Of a stretch of DNA of 64,000 bases, positions 48,424 through 57,058 are shown one piece after another. How positions within the stretch are numbered: position 1 is the stretch's first letter; each line of letters begins with the position of its first letter. The DNA comes from Paludibacterium yongneupense DSM 18731 (GTDB taxonomy: Bacteria > Pseudomonadota > Gammaproteobacteria > Burkholderiales > Chromobacteriaceae): NCBI RefSeq assembly GCF_000422925.1, contig NZ_AUGZ01000008.1, positions 124,001 to 188,000 of the forward strand, in the 5' to 3' direction. The notes under the pieces are model-generated. The model did no database searches. It was not told the origin of the DNA and saw nothing but the letters and a program-made list of their open reading frames with translations. The translations under genes and the position numbers were made by a program.

Positions 48424-49146
48424 ATGAGGGCCCGGCTAGCGATGACGAAGAATCCACCTGATGTGACGCGGCAGTTCTATTACGAAGATGTTCCGGGTTA
48501 TATGACAGAGGTGTATGACTGGGCGTATGTCGACCCCAGGAACGCCCGTCTGCTCGACCGCAATCTGGTGGTGCGCATTCTGCTGTTTTTCAACGATCAG
48601 CGTATGATGCGTGCCTATCTGGAACAGATCGAACCCGGGATGAAAGTGTGGCAGGTCGCCCATGTTTACGGCGATCTGGTGTCACGCGTCGCCGCCAAGG
48701 TGGGTTCGGCCGGTCGCTTCGACCTGACCGATGTCACTCCGGTCCAGATCGAGCATGCCAATCACAAACTCGCCTCCTTCCCGCAAGCGCAGGTGATACG
48801 CAGCGATGCGGCGATGCATCGCGGCGATTGCCGCTACGACCTGATCTGCAGTTTTTTCCTGCTGCATGAGGTACCGGACAGCGAGAAGCGGGCGATCGTC
48901 GACAATATGCTCGACCAGGTTCCGGAGGAGGGGACGGCTTTTTTTGTCGACTATCACGGTCCTGCCGCCTGGCAGCCGATAGGCTGGCTGTTGCGCTGGG
49001 TCAACCGTTGGCTGGAACCGTTCGCCGAAGCGCTGTGGAAGCATGATATCCGCGAGTATGCCGCACGCGCCGACGATTTTGTCTGGACCAAGCGCACGAT
49101 TTTTGGCGGGGTCTACCAGCTGGTGACGGTCAAACGCAAGAAATGA
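48424..49146 (+). CDS. rquA: RquA-type rhodoquinone biosynthesis enzyme
   Basis: The 240-residue protein starts at ATG 48424 (AGGA eight bases upstream; ATG 48442 is an alternative). It has the class I methyltransferase layout but with VAHVYGDLVSRVAAKV where the glycine-rich SAM loop should be. Other RquA-like motifs are YDWAYVDPRN, LTDVTPVQIEHANHKL, SFFLLHEVPDSEKRA, VDYHGPAAWQPIGWLL and WLEPFAEALWKHDI. RquA uses S-adenosylmethionine as amino donor to turn ubiquinone into rhodoquinone, the low-potential carrier for fumarate reduction. It lies alone between xthA and ahpF. Confidence 0.85.
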   Translation: MRARLAMTKNPPDVTRQFYYEDVPGYMTEVYDWAYVDPRNARLLDRNLVVRILLFFNDQRMMRAYLEQIEPGMKVWQVAHVYGDLVSRVAAKVGSAGRFDLTDVTPVQIEHANHKLASFPQAQVIRSDAAMHRGDCRYDLICSFFLLHEVPDSEKRAIVDNMLDQVPEEGTAFFVDYHGPAAWQPIGWLLRWVNRWLEPFAEALWKHDIREYAARADDFVWTKRTIFGGVYQLVTVKRKK

Positions 49147-49175
49147 AGCTGGCGGGCCCGCCATCGCGCGTGCCC

Positions 49176-49205
49176 GCCCGCCTTCGGTCGCGTCCGAAGG
49201 CGGGC
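49176..49205. terminator. Perfect hairpin between rquA and ahpF
   Basis: GCCCGCCTTCGG (49176-49187) and CCGAAGGCGGGC (49194-49205) form a 12-bp perfect stem with a 6-base loop between the convergent genes. A bidirectional terminator is likely, although it lacks a T-run. Confidence 0.55.
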
Positions 49206-49218
49206 GCTGGTCTGACGT

Positions 49219-50775
49219 TCACTGCCCGGAGCGGATCAGATAGTCGAAGGCTCCCAGGCTGGCCTTGGCCCCTTCTCCCATGGCGATGATGATCTGCTTA
49301 TAGGGCACTGTGGTGGCGTCGCCGGCGGCGAACACTCCTTCGGCCGACGTCTGTCCCCTGGCATCGACTTCGATTTCGCCACGCTCGCTCAGATCGATGC
49401 TGCCTTTGAGCCAGTCGGTGTTGGGCAACAGACCGATCTGCACGAAGATGCCTTCCAGTTCCAGCGTCCGCGTCTGTTCTTGTCCGAGGTCGCGGTAGAC
49501 CAGTCCATTGACTTTGGAGCCATCGCCCAGCACTTCGGTGGTTTGAGCCTGGGTAATCACGGTGACATTGTCCAGGCTGCGCAACTTGCGTTGCAATACG
49601 GCGTCGGCACGCAGCTGGGCACCGAATTCCAGCAGGGTCACATGGGCTACGATGCCGGCCAGATCGATGGCCGCTTCGACACCCGAGTTGCCGCCGCCGA
49701 CGACGGCAACGCGTTTGCCCTTGAACAGGGGGCCATCGCAGTGCGGGCAGTAGGCGACGCCCTTGCCGCGGTAGCGTTGCTCGCCCGGAACCTCCATCTC
49801 GCGCCAGCGCGCACCGGTGGCGATGATCACCGCACGGCTCTTGAGGACGGCGCCGCTCTCCAGTCTGACTTCGGCCAACTTGCCGGGGCCGCCTGCTTGC
49901 AAGCCCGCCGCGCGCTGCAGATTGATGATGTCAACGTCGTATGCTTTGACATGTTGTTCGAGTGCCATGGCCAACTTGGGGCCTTCCGTCTCCGGTACCG
50001 AGATGAAGTTTTCGATCGCCAGCGTATCCAGGACCTGGCCGCCGAAACGATCCGCGACCACACCGGTGCGTATGCCTTTGCGTGCGGCATAAATCGCCGC
50101 CGATGCGCCGGCCGCGCCGCCGCCGATGATCAGAACGTCGAAGGGGGCTTTCTCGGCAATCCTGTCCGCCGCATGGGCGGCGGCGCCGCTGTCGACCTTT
50201 GCGAGAATTTCTTCCACGCTCATCCGGCCCTGGCCGAAGGGTTCGCCATTCAGGAAAACCGCCGGCACTCCCATGATCTGGCGCGCAGCGACTTCGTCCT
50301 GGAACATCCCGCCATCTATCATGACGCTGCTGAAGCCGGGATTGAGCACCGACATCAGATTCAAGGCCTGGACGACTTCAGGGCAATTATGGCAAGTCAG
50401 CGAAACGAAGATCTCGAAACGGAAGGTTCCCGGTAATTGGCGGATCCGCTCCTGCGTTTCCGCTTCCAGTTTGGGGGGGTGGCCGCCGGTCTGAAGCAGG
50501 GCGAGGACCAGCGAGCTGAATTCGTGCCCGAGCGGAATGCCGGCAAATTCGATGCGCCCGGCTTCGCCCGGACGCCCGAGCGCAAACGAAGGACGCCGCT
50601 GCGCCTGGCCGTCGGTGCGCACGGTCACCTTGTCGGACAGGGCCGCGATGTCTTGCAATAAGGCGTACATTTCACCGGCCTTGGCGCTGTCGTCCAGGCT
50701 GGCGACCAGTTCAACCGGGCGGACAAGTTTGTCCAGATACGTCTTGAGCTGGGTTTTGATGGCGGTGTCGAGCAT
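49219..50775 (-). CDS. ahpF: Alkyl hydroperoxide reductase subunit F
   Basis: The start at ATG 50775 has GGAG five bases upstream and gives 518 residues. The N-terminal thioredoxin-like domain carries C128-H-N-C131. The C-terminal thioredoxin-reductase part has the FAD motif [20 protein letters not shown] and the redox [16 protein letters not shown]. AhpF moves electrons from NADH through these disulfides to AhpC. It follows ahpC on the same strand with 110 bases between, containing a strong hairpin. Confidence 0.97.
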   Translation of the reverse strand: MLDTAIKTQLKTYLDKLVRPVELVASLDDSAKAGEMYALLQDIAALSDKVTVRTDGQAQRRPSFALGRPGEAGRIEFAGIPLGHEFSSLVLALLQTGGHPPKLEAETQERIRQLPGTFRFEIFVSLTCHNCPEVVQALNLMSVLNPGFSSVMIDGGMFQDEVAARQIMGVPAVFLNGEPFGQGRMSVEEILAKVDSGAAAHAADRIAEKAPFDVLIIGGGAAGASAAIYAARKGIRTGVVADRFGGQVLDTLAIENFISVPETEGPKLAMALEQHVKAYDVDIINLQRAAGLQAGGPGKLAEVRLESGAVLKSRAVIIATGARWREMEVPGEQRYRGKGVAYCPHCDGPLFKGKRVAVVGGGNSGVEAAIDLAGIVAHVTLLEFGAQLRADAVLQRKLRSLDNVTVITQAQTTEVLGDGSKVNGLVYRDLGQEQTRTLELEGIFVQIGLLPNTDWLKGSIDLSERGEIEVDARGQTSAEGVFAAGDATTVPYKQIIIAMGEGAKASLGAFDYLIRSGQ

Positions 50776-50849
50776 GGTATCTCCGTATGTCGATGGCACT
50801 GGCAAAGCGTTTGACCGTGGCTAAACGTCTTGCCGCTGCGGTCGCAGCA

Positions 50850-50878
50850 GCAGGCTGGCGGAGGCTCCGCCAGCCTGC
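50850..50878 (-). promoter_or_regulatory. Intercistronic hairpin between ahpC and ahpF
   Basis: A perfect 13-bp stem (50850-50862 with 50866-50878) and 3-base loop lies between ahpC and ahpF. No T-run follows it on the minus strand. It may stabilise the ahpC message or act as a partial terminator. Confidence 0.6.
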
Positions 50879-50885
50879 GAGCTCT

Positions 50886-51461
50886 TTAGATCTTGCCTAC
50901 CAGATCCAGCGAAGGCGCCAGGGTGGCTTCGCCTTCTTTCCATTTGGCCGGGCAGACTTCGCCCGGGTGGCTGGCGACGTATTGAGCCGCTTTTACCTTG
51001 CGCAGCAGTTCGGAAGCGTCGCGGCCGATGCCACCTGCGTTGATTTCCACGATCTGGATCTTGCCAGCCGGATCGATGACAAAGGTGCCGCGTTCGGCCA
51101 GGCCGGCTTCTTCGATCATGACGCCGAAGTTGCGGCTGATCGCGCCGGTCGGATCGCCAATCATCGGGTAGCTGATCTTGCCTATCGTTTCGGAGCTGTC
51201 ATGCCAGGCTTTGTGAGTGAAATGGGTGTCGGTCGATACCGAGTAGATTTCCACGCCGCGTTGCTTGAATTCGGCGTAATTGTCGGCCAGGTCGCCAAGT
51301 TCGGTCGGGCAGACGAAAGTGAAATCGGCCGGGTAGAAGAACACGACCGACCACTTGCCTTTCAGGTCGGCGTCGGTGACATCGATGAATTTGCCGTTAT
51401 GGAAGGCGCTGGCCTTGAAGGGTTTGATTTCGGTGTTGATCAGCGAAGTGGTCATTGTCAT
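50886..51461 (-). CDS. ahpC: Alkyl hydroperoxide reductase subunit C (peroxiredoxin)
   Basis: The 191-residue typical 2-Cys peroxiredoxin has the peroxidatic C51 in [20 protein letters not shown] and the resolving C170 in GEVCPAKW. It reduces H2O2 and organic peroxides and is recycled by AhpF. A second ATG three codons in ([10 protein letters not shown]) is also plausible as the start. An OxyR-like site sits about 90-115 bases upstream. Confidence 0.98.
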   Translation of the reverse strand: MTMTTSLINTEIKPFKASAFHNGKFIDVTDADLKGKWSVVFFYPADFTFVCPTELGDLADNYAEFKQRGVEIYSVSTDTHFTHKAWHDSSETIGKISYPMIGDPTGAISRNFGVMIEEAGLAERGTFVIDPAGKIQIVEINAGGIGRDASELLRKVKAAQYVASHPGEVCPAKWKEGEATLAPSLDLVGKI

Positions 51462-51549
51462 CTCCTGGTTGAATGAGGCATCGGTTGGCGTTCGCCATCT
51501 GATGTGCCCATCTTAGTGAGATGCTGTAGATAGATCCACTTGATTGTAT

Positions 51550-51575
51550 TTATGTTTTAAATAGCCACGTGCTAT
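51550..51575 (-). promoter_or_regulatory. OxyR-like operator upstream of ahpC
   Basis: ATAG (51561-51564), seven bases, CTAT (51572-51575) is an exact half of the OxyR consensus (ATAG-N7-CTAT repeated with N7). TTAT at 51550-51553, seven bases before the ATAG, matches the adjoining CTAT at 3 of 4 positions; the outermost quarter-site is poor. It lies 89-114 bases upstream of the ahpC ATG. Confidence 0.6.
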
Positions 51576-51602
51576 CAGCGCGTTTCCCCGGCGGTGCGGG
51601 GC

Positions 51603-51635
51603 AAAAAAAAACCGCGCCGGACGGGCGCGGTTTTT
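51603..51635 (-). terminator. Rho-independent terminator after fpr
   Basis: On the minus strand AACCGCGCC and GGCGCGGTT form a 9-bp stem with a short loop and run into eight or more T. A T-tract on the plus strand side could also make it bidirectional. Confidence 0.88.
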
Positions 51636-51650
51636 CCGGAACGCAGGGGG

Positions 51651-52427
51651 TTATTTCTCCACGAAGGCGCGCTCGATGGCGTAGTCGCCCGGGTCGCCCA
51701 TGCGCGGGGACTCCTTGAAGCCCATATCGTCCAGCATGACGCACATATCGTCCAGCATGGCCGGGCCGCCGCAGATCAGAACGCGATCATTGGCCGGATC
51801 CATCTGCGGCAGGCCGATGTCGGCGCACAATTTGCCGCTCTTGATCAGGTCGGTCAGACGCCCCTGATGGCGGTAGGGTTCGCGCGTGACCGTCGGATAA
51901 TAGATCAGCTTCTCGCGCACCACGTCGCCGAAGAATTCGTTCTGCGGCAGCTGATTCGAGATGTAGTCTTCGTAGGCCAGTTCGCTGACCCAGCGCACGC
52001 CGTGGACCAGTACGATCTTTTCGTAGCGTTCGTAGACTTCCGGGTCCTTGATGATGCTCATGAACGGCGCGAGCCCGGTTCCGGTCGAGAGCAAGTAGAG
52101 GTGCTTGCCCGGCAGCAGGTTATCCTGCACCAGGGTGCCGGTAGGCTTGCCGCTGACGATGATGTTGTCGCCGACCTTCAGGTGTTGCAGGCGGGATGTC
52201 AGCGGGCCGTCCTGAACTTTGATACTGAGGAATTCGAGGTTCTCTTCCCAGTTGGCGCTGACGATGCTGTACGCCCGGATCAGCGGCCGACCGTTGACTT
52301 CGAGGCCGATCATCACGAATTGTCCGTTGATGAAACGCAGGCCCGGATCGCGGGTGGTGGTGAAACTGAACAGTGTATCGTTCCAGTGATGAACGCTGAG
52401 CACGCGTTCAGTCGATAAAGTTGCCAT
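51651..52427 (-). CDS. fpr: Ferredoxin/flavodoxin-NADP+ reductase
   Basis: The start at ATG 52427 (MATLSTERVLSVHHWNDTLF) gives 258 residues, the normal Fpr length. The FAD-binding RAYSIVSANWEENLEFLSIK, the NADP-side STGTGLAPFMSIIKDPEVYE, and the C-terminal DYAIERAFVEK with the family's VEK end are all present. It passes electrons between NADPH and ferredoxin or flavodoxin and is often induced by oxidative stress. Placement next to ahpCF is consistent with that. Confidence 0.95.
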   Translation of the reverse strand: MATLSTERVLSVHHWNDTLFSFTTTRDPGLRFINGQFVMIGLEVNGRPLIRAYSIVSANWEENLEFLSIKVQDGPLTSRLQHLKVGDNIIVSGKPTGTLVQDNLLPGKHLYLLSTGTGLAPFMSIIKDPEVYERYEKIVLVHGVRWVSELAYEDYISNQLPQNEFFGDVVREKLIYYPTVTREPYRHQGRLTDLIKSGKLCADIGLPQMDPANDRVLICGGPAMLDDMCVMLDDMGFKESPRMGDPGDYAIERAFVEK

Positions 52428-53023
52428 ATGCCTGAATAGTGTAAGACAAGGAAAGGAATCCATTTTACCTTGGAAAAGGCGATTCCGCTTGGACAGATGT
52501 GATCTAAGTACATCGCAGGCAGTCATAACCGGGCTCGGGTGTCGGGCGCTAAGGCTTTGAATATGCAATTGCATTGCCTGGAGCCAGGCGATGAAAAGGG
52601 CGGCCGGTGCGGCCGCCCTGTTTACAGAAGACAAGAACTGACGGTTCGGAAACCGGCGCGCAGCTTGCGTTGCCGGCACTATGCGACTTGAACTTTAAAG
52701 AGCGAGGCTGTCGTTGTCAGGCAGCGGCAATGAACCCAGTTTGCCCTGGAAAACTGCAGTGCAGTTACTCAGCGGCGTGCCCGCCCGGGGCTGCTGTCGG
52801 TATCAAACCGACCCGGTTTGTCCTGCTGTAATGTCGTTTTCGTGTCATATGTGACGGCTTCGGCGGCACTGGCCTGCATCTTAAGCGATGCTCCAAGTGA
52901 GACCCCGCAATCAGCGAGTGGTCCGAACACAAAGGGAATCGCCATTGCTGCCGATAAGTTGCCGATTCTTCATGCCTGGCCTCCCTGTTGTCCGATACTT
53001 CACTATAGGCCAGAAGCGCGGGC
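52428..53023. other. Intergenic region between fpr and the GT4 gene
   Basis: About 600 bases without a convincing gene. A hairpin GGGCGGCC-GGTGC-GGCCGCCC (52598-52618) followed by TGTTT is terminator-like for plus-strand or mixed transcripts. One 126-codon minus-strand frame (52765-53145) largely overlaps the GT4 3' end and has Cys/Arg-rich, non-protein-like composition. Confidence 0.5.
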
Positions 53024-54055
53024 TTACAAGTTTTCTTGCAGCACGGTGCGCAGCACCGGATTCGGGCATAAATGCCGCTCGAACTGGCGAGCCGCCGCTG
53101 CCCAGGAAAAGCCTTCCGCCACGCGCCGCACCTGATCGCGGTCAAGCTCCAGCGCCTGCAGGCAGGCGCGGCGCAGATCGGTATCCAGCACGCCGCCGCC
53201 GCTGGTGCCGACGACGTCGAGCGGACCAGGGACGGGAAATGCAGCGACAGGGGTACCGCAGGCCATGGCCTCGAGCAGGACCAGGCCGAAGGTGTCGGTC
53301 AGGCTGGGGAAGACGAATACATCGCCGGCGCGATAGAAGCGCGCGAGTTCGGCTTGCGGGAAAACGCCAGCAAAATGGACGTCCGGATACTGGCGCATCA
53401 GACGCGGCAGCAGCGGCCCGTCGCCGATGACCCACTTGCTGCCCGGCAAGTCGAGTTTCAGGAAGGCTTCGATGTTCTTCTCCACCGCCACCCGTCCTAT
53501 GTAGATGAAGCGAGGCGCCATCGATTCGTCCAGCCGCTCGCGCGGACCGGGTGAGAACAGCGTGGTGTCGACCCCGCGGCTCCACAGCACGACATTGTCG
53601 AATCCGCGCGCTTGCAAGGCTTCGGCGATGGAAGGCGTGGGGACCATCACCGCGCTGGAGGCATTATGGAAGCGTCTCATCCAGGCGTAGCTGATCGACA
53701 GCGGCAGTCGCAGCCGCGCGTGAATATATTCCGGAAAGCGCGTGTGATAGGCGCTGGTAAAAGACAGCTTTTCGCGCAGGCAGACACGGCGCGCGGCCAT
53801 GCCCAGCGGGCCCTCGGTGGCGATATGTATCGCTTCCGGCGCGAATTCCCGTATCAGGCGGGCGACGCGGCGAAAGGGAAACAGCGACAGGCGGATATCG
53901 GGGTAGGTCGGGCAGGGCAGTGTCTTGAACAGCAAGGGCGTGATCATTTCAACCACATGGCCGAGGCGGGTCAGTTCGAGCGAGGTTTCGGTCAGGGTTC
54001 GTACCACGCCGTTGACCTGCGGGCGCCAGGCGTCGGTGACGATCAGGATACGCAT
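53024..54055 (-). CDS. GT4 glycosyltransferase, Agt-like (glycolipid synthase candidate)
   Basis: The 343-residue protein starts MRILIVTDAWRPQVNGVVRT, the start of the GT4 group that includes diacylglycerol glycosyltransferases (Agt, SqdX/SQD2, PimB-like). It also has HIATEGPLGMAARRVC, FTSAYHTRFPEYIHARL, FIYIGRVAVEKNIEAFL and SLTDTFGLVLLEAMACGTPV, with the E-x7-E-type glutamate region. Its ATG lies inside the upstream metallophosphoesterase gene (13-base overlap), so the two are coupled. The pairing matches the PlcP-Agt lipid-remodelling operon. The sugar donor is unknown. Confidence 0.75.
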   Translation of the reverse strand: MRILIVTDAWRPQVNGVVRTLTETSLELTRLGHVVEMITPLLFKTLPCPTYPDIRLSLFPFRRVARLIREFAPEAIHIATEGPLGMAARRVCLREKLSFTSAYHTRFPEYIHARLRLPLSISYAWMRRFHNASSAVMVPTPSIAEALQARGFDNVVLWSRGVDTTLFSPGPRERLDESMAPRFIYIGRVAVEKNIEAFLKLDLPGSKWVIGDGPLLPRLMRQYPDVHFAGVFPQAELARFYRAGDVFVFPSLTDTFGLVLLEAMACGTPVAAFPVPGPLDVVGTSGGGVLDTDLRRACLQALELDRDQVRRVAEGFSWAAAARQFERHLCPNPVLRTVLQENL

Positions 54056-54870
54056 GCTTGCTCCTTCGAGAGCGCTGGCTCGGGCTCGGCGCGAGCGACG
54101 GGTACCGCTCCCGGCTGCGTCCAGTAGATGATGGAAAGTCGGCCCTCGGCATCCTCGACCAGGGCGGACAGACTTTCCACCCAGTCGCCGCAGTTGCCGT
54201 AGATCACGCCGTCGAACTGCGTGACCTCTGCCTTGTGGATATGTCCGCAGACGACACCGTCGAAGTTGCGACGCCTGGCCTCGCCGGCAACCAGGCGTTC
54301 AAAGTCGCTGATGAAGTTGACGGCATTTTTGACCTTGTGCTTGAGGTACTGCGACAGCGACCAGTAGGGCAGGCCCAGCTTCATCCTCACCCAGTTGAAA
54401 TGACGGTTGAGATACAGAATGAATGTGTACAGGGTGTCGCCAACGTAGGCGAGCCACTTCGCGTACTGAATGACGCCGTCGAATTCATCGCCGTGGATGA
54501 CCAGCAGGCGTTTGCCGTCGGCCGTGACGTGCTCGGCTTCGAGGCGGATGGCGATGCCGCCGAAGTCCAGGCCGCAATACGGGCGTGCCGCTTCGTCGTG
54601 ATTGCCGGGTATATAAACGACGCGCGTCCCCTTGCGTGCCTTGCGCAACACCTTCTGCAGGACATCGTTGTGGCTTTGCTTCCAGTACCAGGATTTTTTG
54701 AGTTGCCAGCCGTCGACGATATCGCCGACCAGGTAGAGGTATTCCGATTCGTGCAGGCGCAGAAAATCGAGCAGATGCTCGGCCCGGCAACCGGAGGTGC
54801 CGAGATGGACATCGGAGATCCAGATGGCGCGCAGGCGCCGCGCTGCATTGTCGGGTTCCTCGGCTTGCAT
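54043..54870 (-). CDS. Calcineurin-like metallophosphoesterase (PlcP-like; LpxH-family annotation possible)
   Basis: The start at ATG 54870 gives 275 residues. All metal-binding blocks are visible: IWISDVHLG, YLVGDIVDGWQL, YIPGNHDEAARP, VIHGDEFDGVIQ and VVCGHIHKAE. General annotation would call it UDP-2,3-diacylglucosamine diphosphatase (LpxH-like), but the same family contains PlcP, a phospholipase C that removes phospholipid head groups under phosphate limitation. Coupling to a GT4 of the Agt type favours PlcP. Two PHO-box-like half-sites occur upstream but with wrong spacing (54906-54925). Confidence 0.75.
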   Translation of the reverse strand: MQAEEPDNAARRLRAIWISDVHLGTSGCRAEHLLDFLRLHESEYLYLVGDIVDGWQLKKSWYWKQSHNDVLQKVLRKARKGTRVVYIPGNHDEAARPYCGLDFGGIAIRLEAEHVTADGKRLLVIHGDEFDGVIQYAKWLAYVGDTLYTFILYLNRHFNWVRMKLGLPYWSLSQYLKHKVKNAVNFISDFERLVAGEARRRNFDGVVCGHIHKAEVTQFDGVIYGNCGDWVESLSALVEDAEGRLSIIYWTQPGAVPVARAEPEPALSKEQACVS

Positions 54871-54933
54871 CGTCACTCCCTGTGCCAGTTTGGGCTTTCC
54901 CCATGGTGACGGTTGATAATGACATTTACGTGT

Positions 54934-55003
54934 GGTTAAGGTGAAACCGATATGAAATATCCCCGCCGAGGTGGCGCACGATGGCGCAAGAAAGGTTAAA
55001 GTG
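54934..55003. repeat. Direct repeats GGTTAAGGTG / GGTTAAAGTG upstream of the TCS operon
   Basis: GGTTAAGGTG (54934-54943) and GGTTAAAGTG (54994-55003) differ at one position and are spaced 60 bases apart, in the divergent region before the QseB-like gene. TTAA-containing direct repeats are typical targets of OmpR/PmrA/QseB-type regulators. They may be autoregulatory sites, but this is inference. Confidence 0.35.
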
Positions 55004-55028
55004 GCGGGCACTAATGTGGATGGCGTCT

Positions 55029-55700
55029 ATGAGAGTATTGCTGCTGGAAGATGATGCCCTGATCGGTGATGGCCTGGTCGCCGGCCTCGGTCACCACGGC
55101 TTCGTCGTCGACTGGTTTCGTGACGGCGCGGAAGGCTGCGCGGCCCTGGGAGAGTTAGGCCGGGCACCGTACGAAGTGGCGGTGCTCGATCTGAGTCTGC
55201 CGGGGATGGACGGTTTGTCCGTTCTGGCCGCCTGGCGGCGGCAAGGCTGGGATACGCCGGTGCTGATCCTTACCGCGCGCGATAGCGTGGGCGACAGGGT
55301 CGACGGCCTGGACCGGGGGGCGGACGACTATCTGGTCAAACCCTTTGCACTGGTCGAGCTGGTCGCGCGGCTGCGGGCCTTGCAACGGCGGCGCCAGGTG
55401 ACGACGGTGACGCGGCTCGAACATGATGGACTGGTGCTCGATCCGCGCGCGCGCCAGGCTTGGCGCAACGATGTCCCGATGGAGCTGACTGCGCGCGAAC
55501 TGGCCTTGCTGGAACTGTTGCTGCGCAACAAGGGGCGGCCCTTGTCGCGCCGTCAGATCGAAGACAGTCTCTATGGATGGGGGCAGGAGCTGGACAGCAA
55601 TGCCGTCGAGGTCCATATCCATCATCTGCGCAAAAAACTGGGCAATGCCTTTATTCGCACCGTGCGCGGCATCGGCTATTCACTGGGGGAGGCCAGGTGA
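55029..55700 (+). CDS. OmpR-family response regulator (QseB/PmrA-like)
   Basis: ATG 55029 (MRVLLLEDDALIGDGLVAGL) gives 223 residues; two further ATGs lie up to 15 bases upstream. The receiver has the acidic pair, Asp54 in VAVLDLSLPGMDGL and the Lys in DDYLVKPFALVELVARL. The C-terminal winged helix has MELTARELALLELLLRNKGR and HHLRKKLGNAFIRTVRGIGY. It is first in a four-gene operon; the kinase's GTG overlaps its TGA. Confidence 0.92.
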   Translation: MRVLLLEDDALIGDGLVAGLGHHGFVVDWFRDGAEGCAALGELGRAPYEVAVLDLSLPGMDGLSVLAAWRRQGWDTPVLILTARDSVGDRVDGLDRGADDYLVKPFALVELVARLRALQRRRQVTTVTRLEHDGLVLDPRARQAWRNDVPMELTARELALLELLLRNKGRPLSRRQIEDSLYGWGQELDSNAVEVHIHHLRKKLGNAFIRTVRGIGYSLGEAR

Positions 55701-57058
55701 AGGTGCATAGTATCGAACGGCGCATCATGCTGGTGGTGCTGGTGATCATTCCGCTGCTGTGGCTGGTGTCGGTCGCCGCCGCCTGGCATCTGGCCCGGCG
55801 CCAGGTTGACGAAGTCTACGACACCCAACTGACGCTGATGGCGCGGCAACTGCTGCGCACCGGATTGGCCGCTCCGGCCGGCCCCTATCTGGACCTGCCT
55901 GCGACATCGCGCCTGATAGGCGACGGCGATGAAGGGCGCGACGACGGCACCGAATTCGGTCTGGCCCTGTGGGATGCCTCCGGGCGTGCCCTGCTGGTCG
56001 ATGGCAATGGCGCCGCCTTTGTCCACGGACCGCGGCCGCGCGGGTTTCAGCGCATTGCCCTGGCCAATGGCGAACACTGGCGCGTGTTTTTTCTGCCTGC
56101 ACTTGACGGGCGGCGTCTGGCAGCTGTCGGGCAGAGCGAGAGCGAACGGCGCGAACTGGTCTGGAATATGGTGAGCGCACAACTGTTGCTATGGCTGCTG
56201 CCGCTACCGTTGCTATTGCTGACGCTGCGCTTTGGCGTGCGTGGCGCGCTGGCGCCCTTGCGCCGCATCGCGGCGGGCCTCGCGCAGCGCCGGCCCGACG
56301 ATGCGACCCCGATCGACGTCGAGGCTCCACTCGAAGTGCGCCCGCTGATCGTGGCGTTGAACGCCTTGTTTCCGCGGGTTGCGGAGACGCTTGAGCGCGA
56401 GCGCCGCTTTACCGCCGATGCCGCACATGAGCTGAGAACGCCGCTGGCCGCGCTGCAGGTGCAGGCTGAAGTCGCTCAGTTGAGCAGCGGCGAGAGGCGG
56501 GATCACGCGCATGGCATGTTGCTGCAAGGCATCGGCCGTGCGACCCGCCTGGTCGAGCAATTGCTTTCCTTGTCGCGGCTGGATCCGATGTCGCTGCCCG
56601 TCACGGCCGGGCGGGTCGACTGGCAAAGGGTGGTGGGGCGGGCTTTGGGCGAGGTGGAAACGCTGGCCCTGGAGCGTCGCGTACGCCTGGAGTGCATGTG
56701 GCGGGTCGATGCAGACCGGGTGCTGCCGCTGACGGGGGACGAAGCTCTGCTGGTCCTGATGCTGCGAAATCTGCTCGACAACGCGTTGCGCTATGGCGCC
56801 GCCGACAGCGTCGTCACGCTGATTCTCGAACGCGCGCATATCGATATTCTCGACCAGGGGCCCGGCATCGATCCGGCCTGGATCGGTCGCGTCGGCGAAC
56901 GGTTCGTGCGCCCGCCCGGCCAGAGCGAGCCCGGCAGCGGGCTCGGCCTGTCCATTGTCATGAGGATCGCGGCTTTGCACGGCCTGTGCCTGAGCCTTGG
57001 CAATCATCCCGCCGCCGGCTTGTGCGCGCGCCTGGAACACATGGAGGGGGGAGCATGA
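55697..57058 (+). CDS. QseC-like sensor histidine kinase
   Basis: GTG 55697 overlaps the stop of the regulator (GTGA), giving 453 residues. Two transmembrane helices (about 9-30 and 160-182) flank a periplasmic domain of about 130 residues. A HAMP-like linker leads to the H-box ADAAHELRTPLAALQVQAE (H244). The ATP-binding domain has NLLDNALRYGAAD (N-box), DILDQGPGID (G1) and GSGLGLSIV (G2). It phosphorylates the neighbouring OmpR-type regulator. The stimulus is not evident. Confidence 0.92.
   Translation: MKVHSIERRIMLVVLVIIPLLWLVSVAAAWHLARRQVDEVYDTQLTLMARQLLRTGLAAPAGPYLDLPATSRLIGDGDEGRDDGTEFGLALWDASGRALLVDGNGAAFVHGPRPRGFQRIALANGEHWRVFFLPALDGRRLAAVGQSESERRELVWNMVSAQLLLWLLPLPLLLLTLRFGVRGALAPLRRIAAGLAQRRPDDATPIDVEAPLEVRPLIVALNALFPRVAETLERERRFTADAAHELRTPLAALQVQAEVAQLSSGERRDHAHGMLLQGIGRATRLVEQLLSLSRLDPMSLPVTAGRVDWQRVVGRALGEVETLALERRVRLECMWRVDADRVLPLTGDEALLVLMLRNLLDNALRYGAADSVVTLILERAHIDILDQGPGIDPAWIGRVGERFVRPPGQSEPGSGLGLSIVMRIAALHGLCLSLGNHPAAGLCARLEHMEGGA

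Noticed and set aside
54043-54870. Firm assignment as LpxH
   Set aside because: Metal motifs fit LpxH and PlcP equally; the coupled GT4 favours PlcP, so no gene symbol was given.
54906-54925. PHO box upstream of the PlcP-like gene
   Set aside because: Two half-sites resemble CTGTCAT, but one is weak and the spacer is six bases, not four, so it is not listed as a feature.
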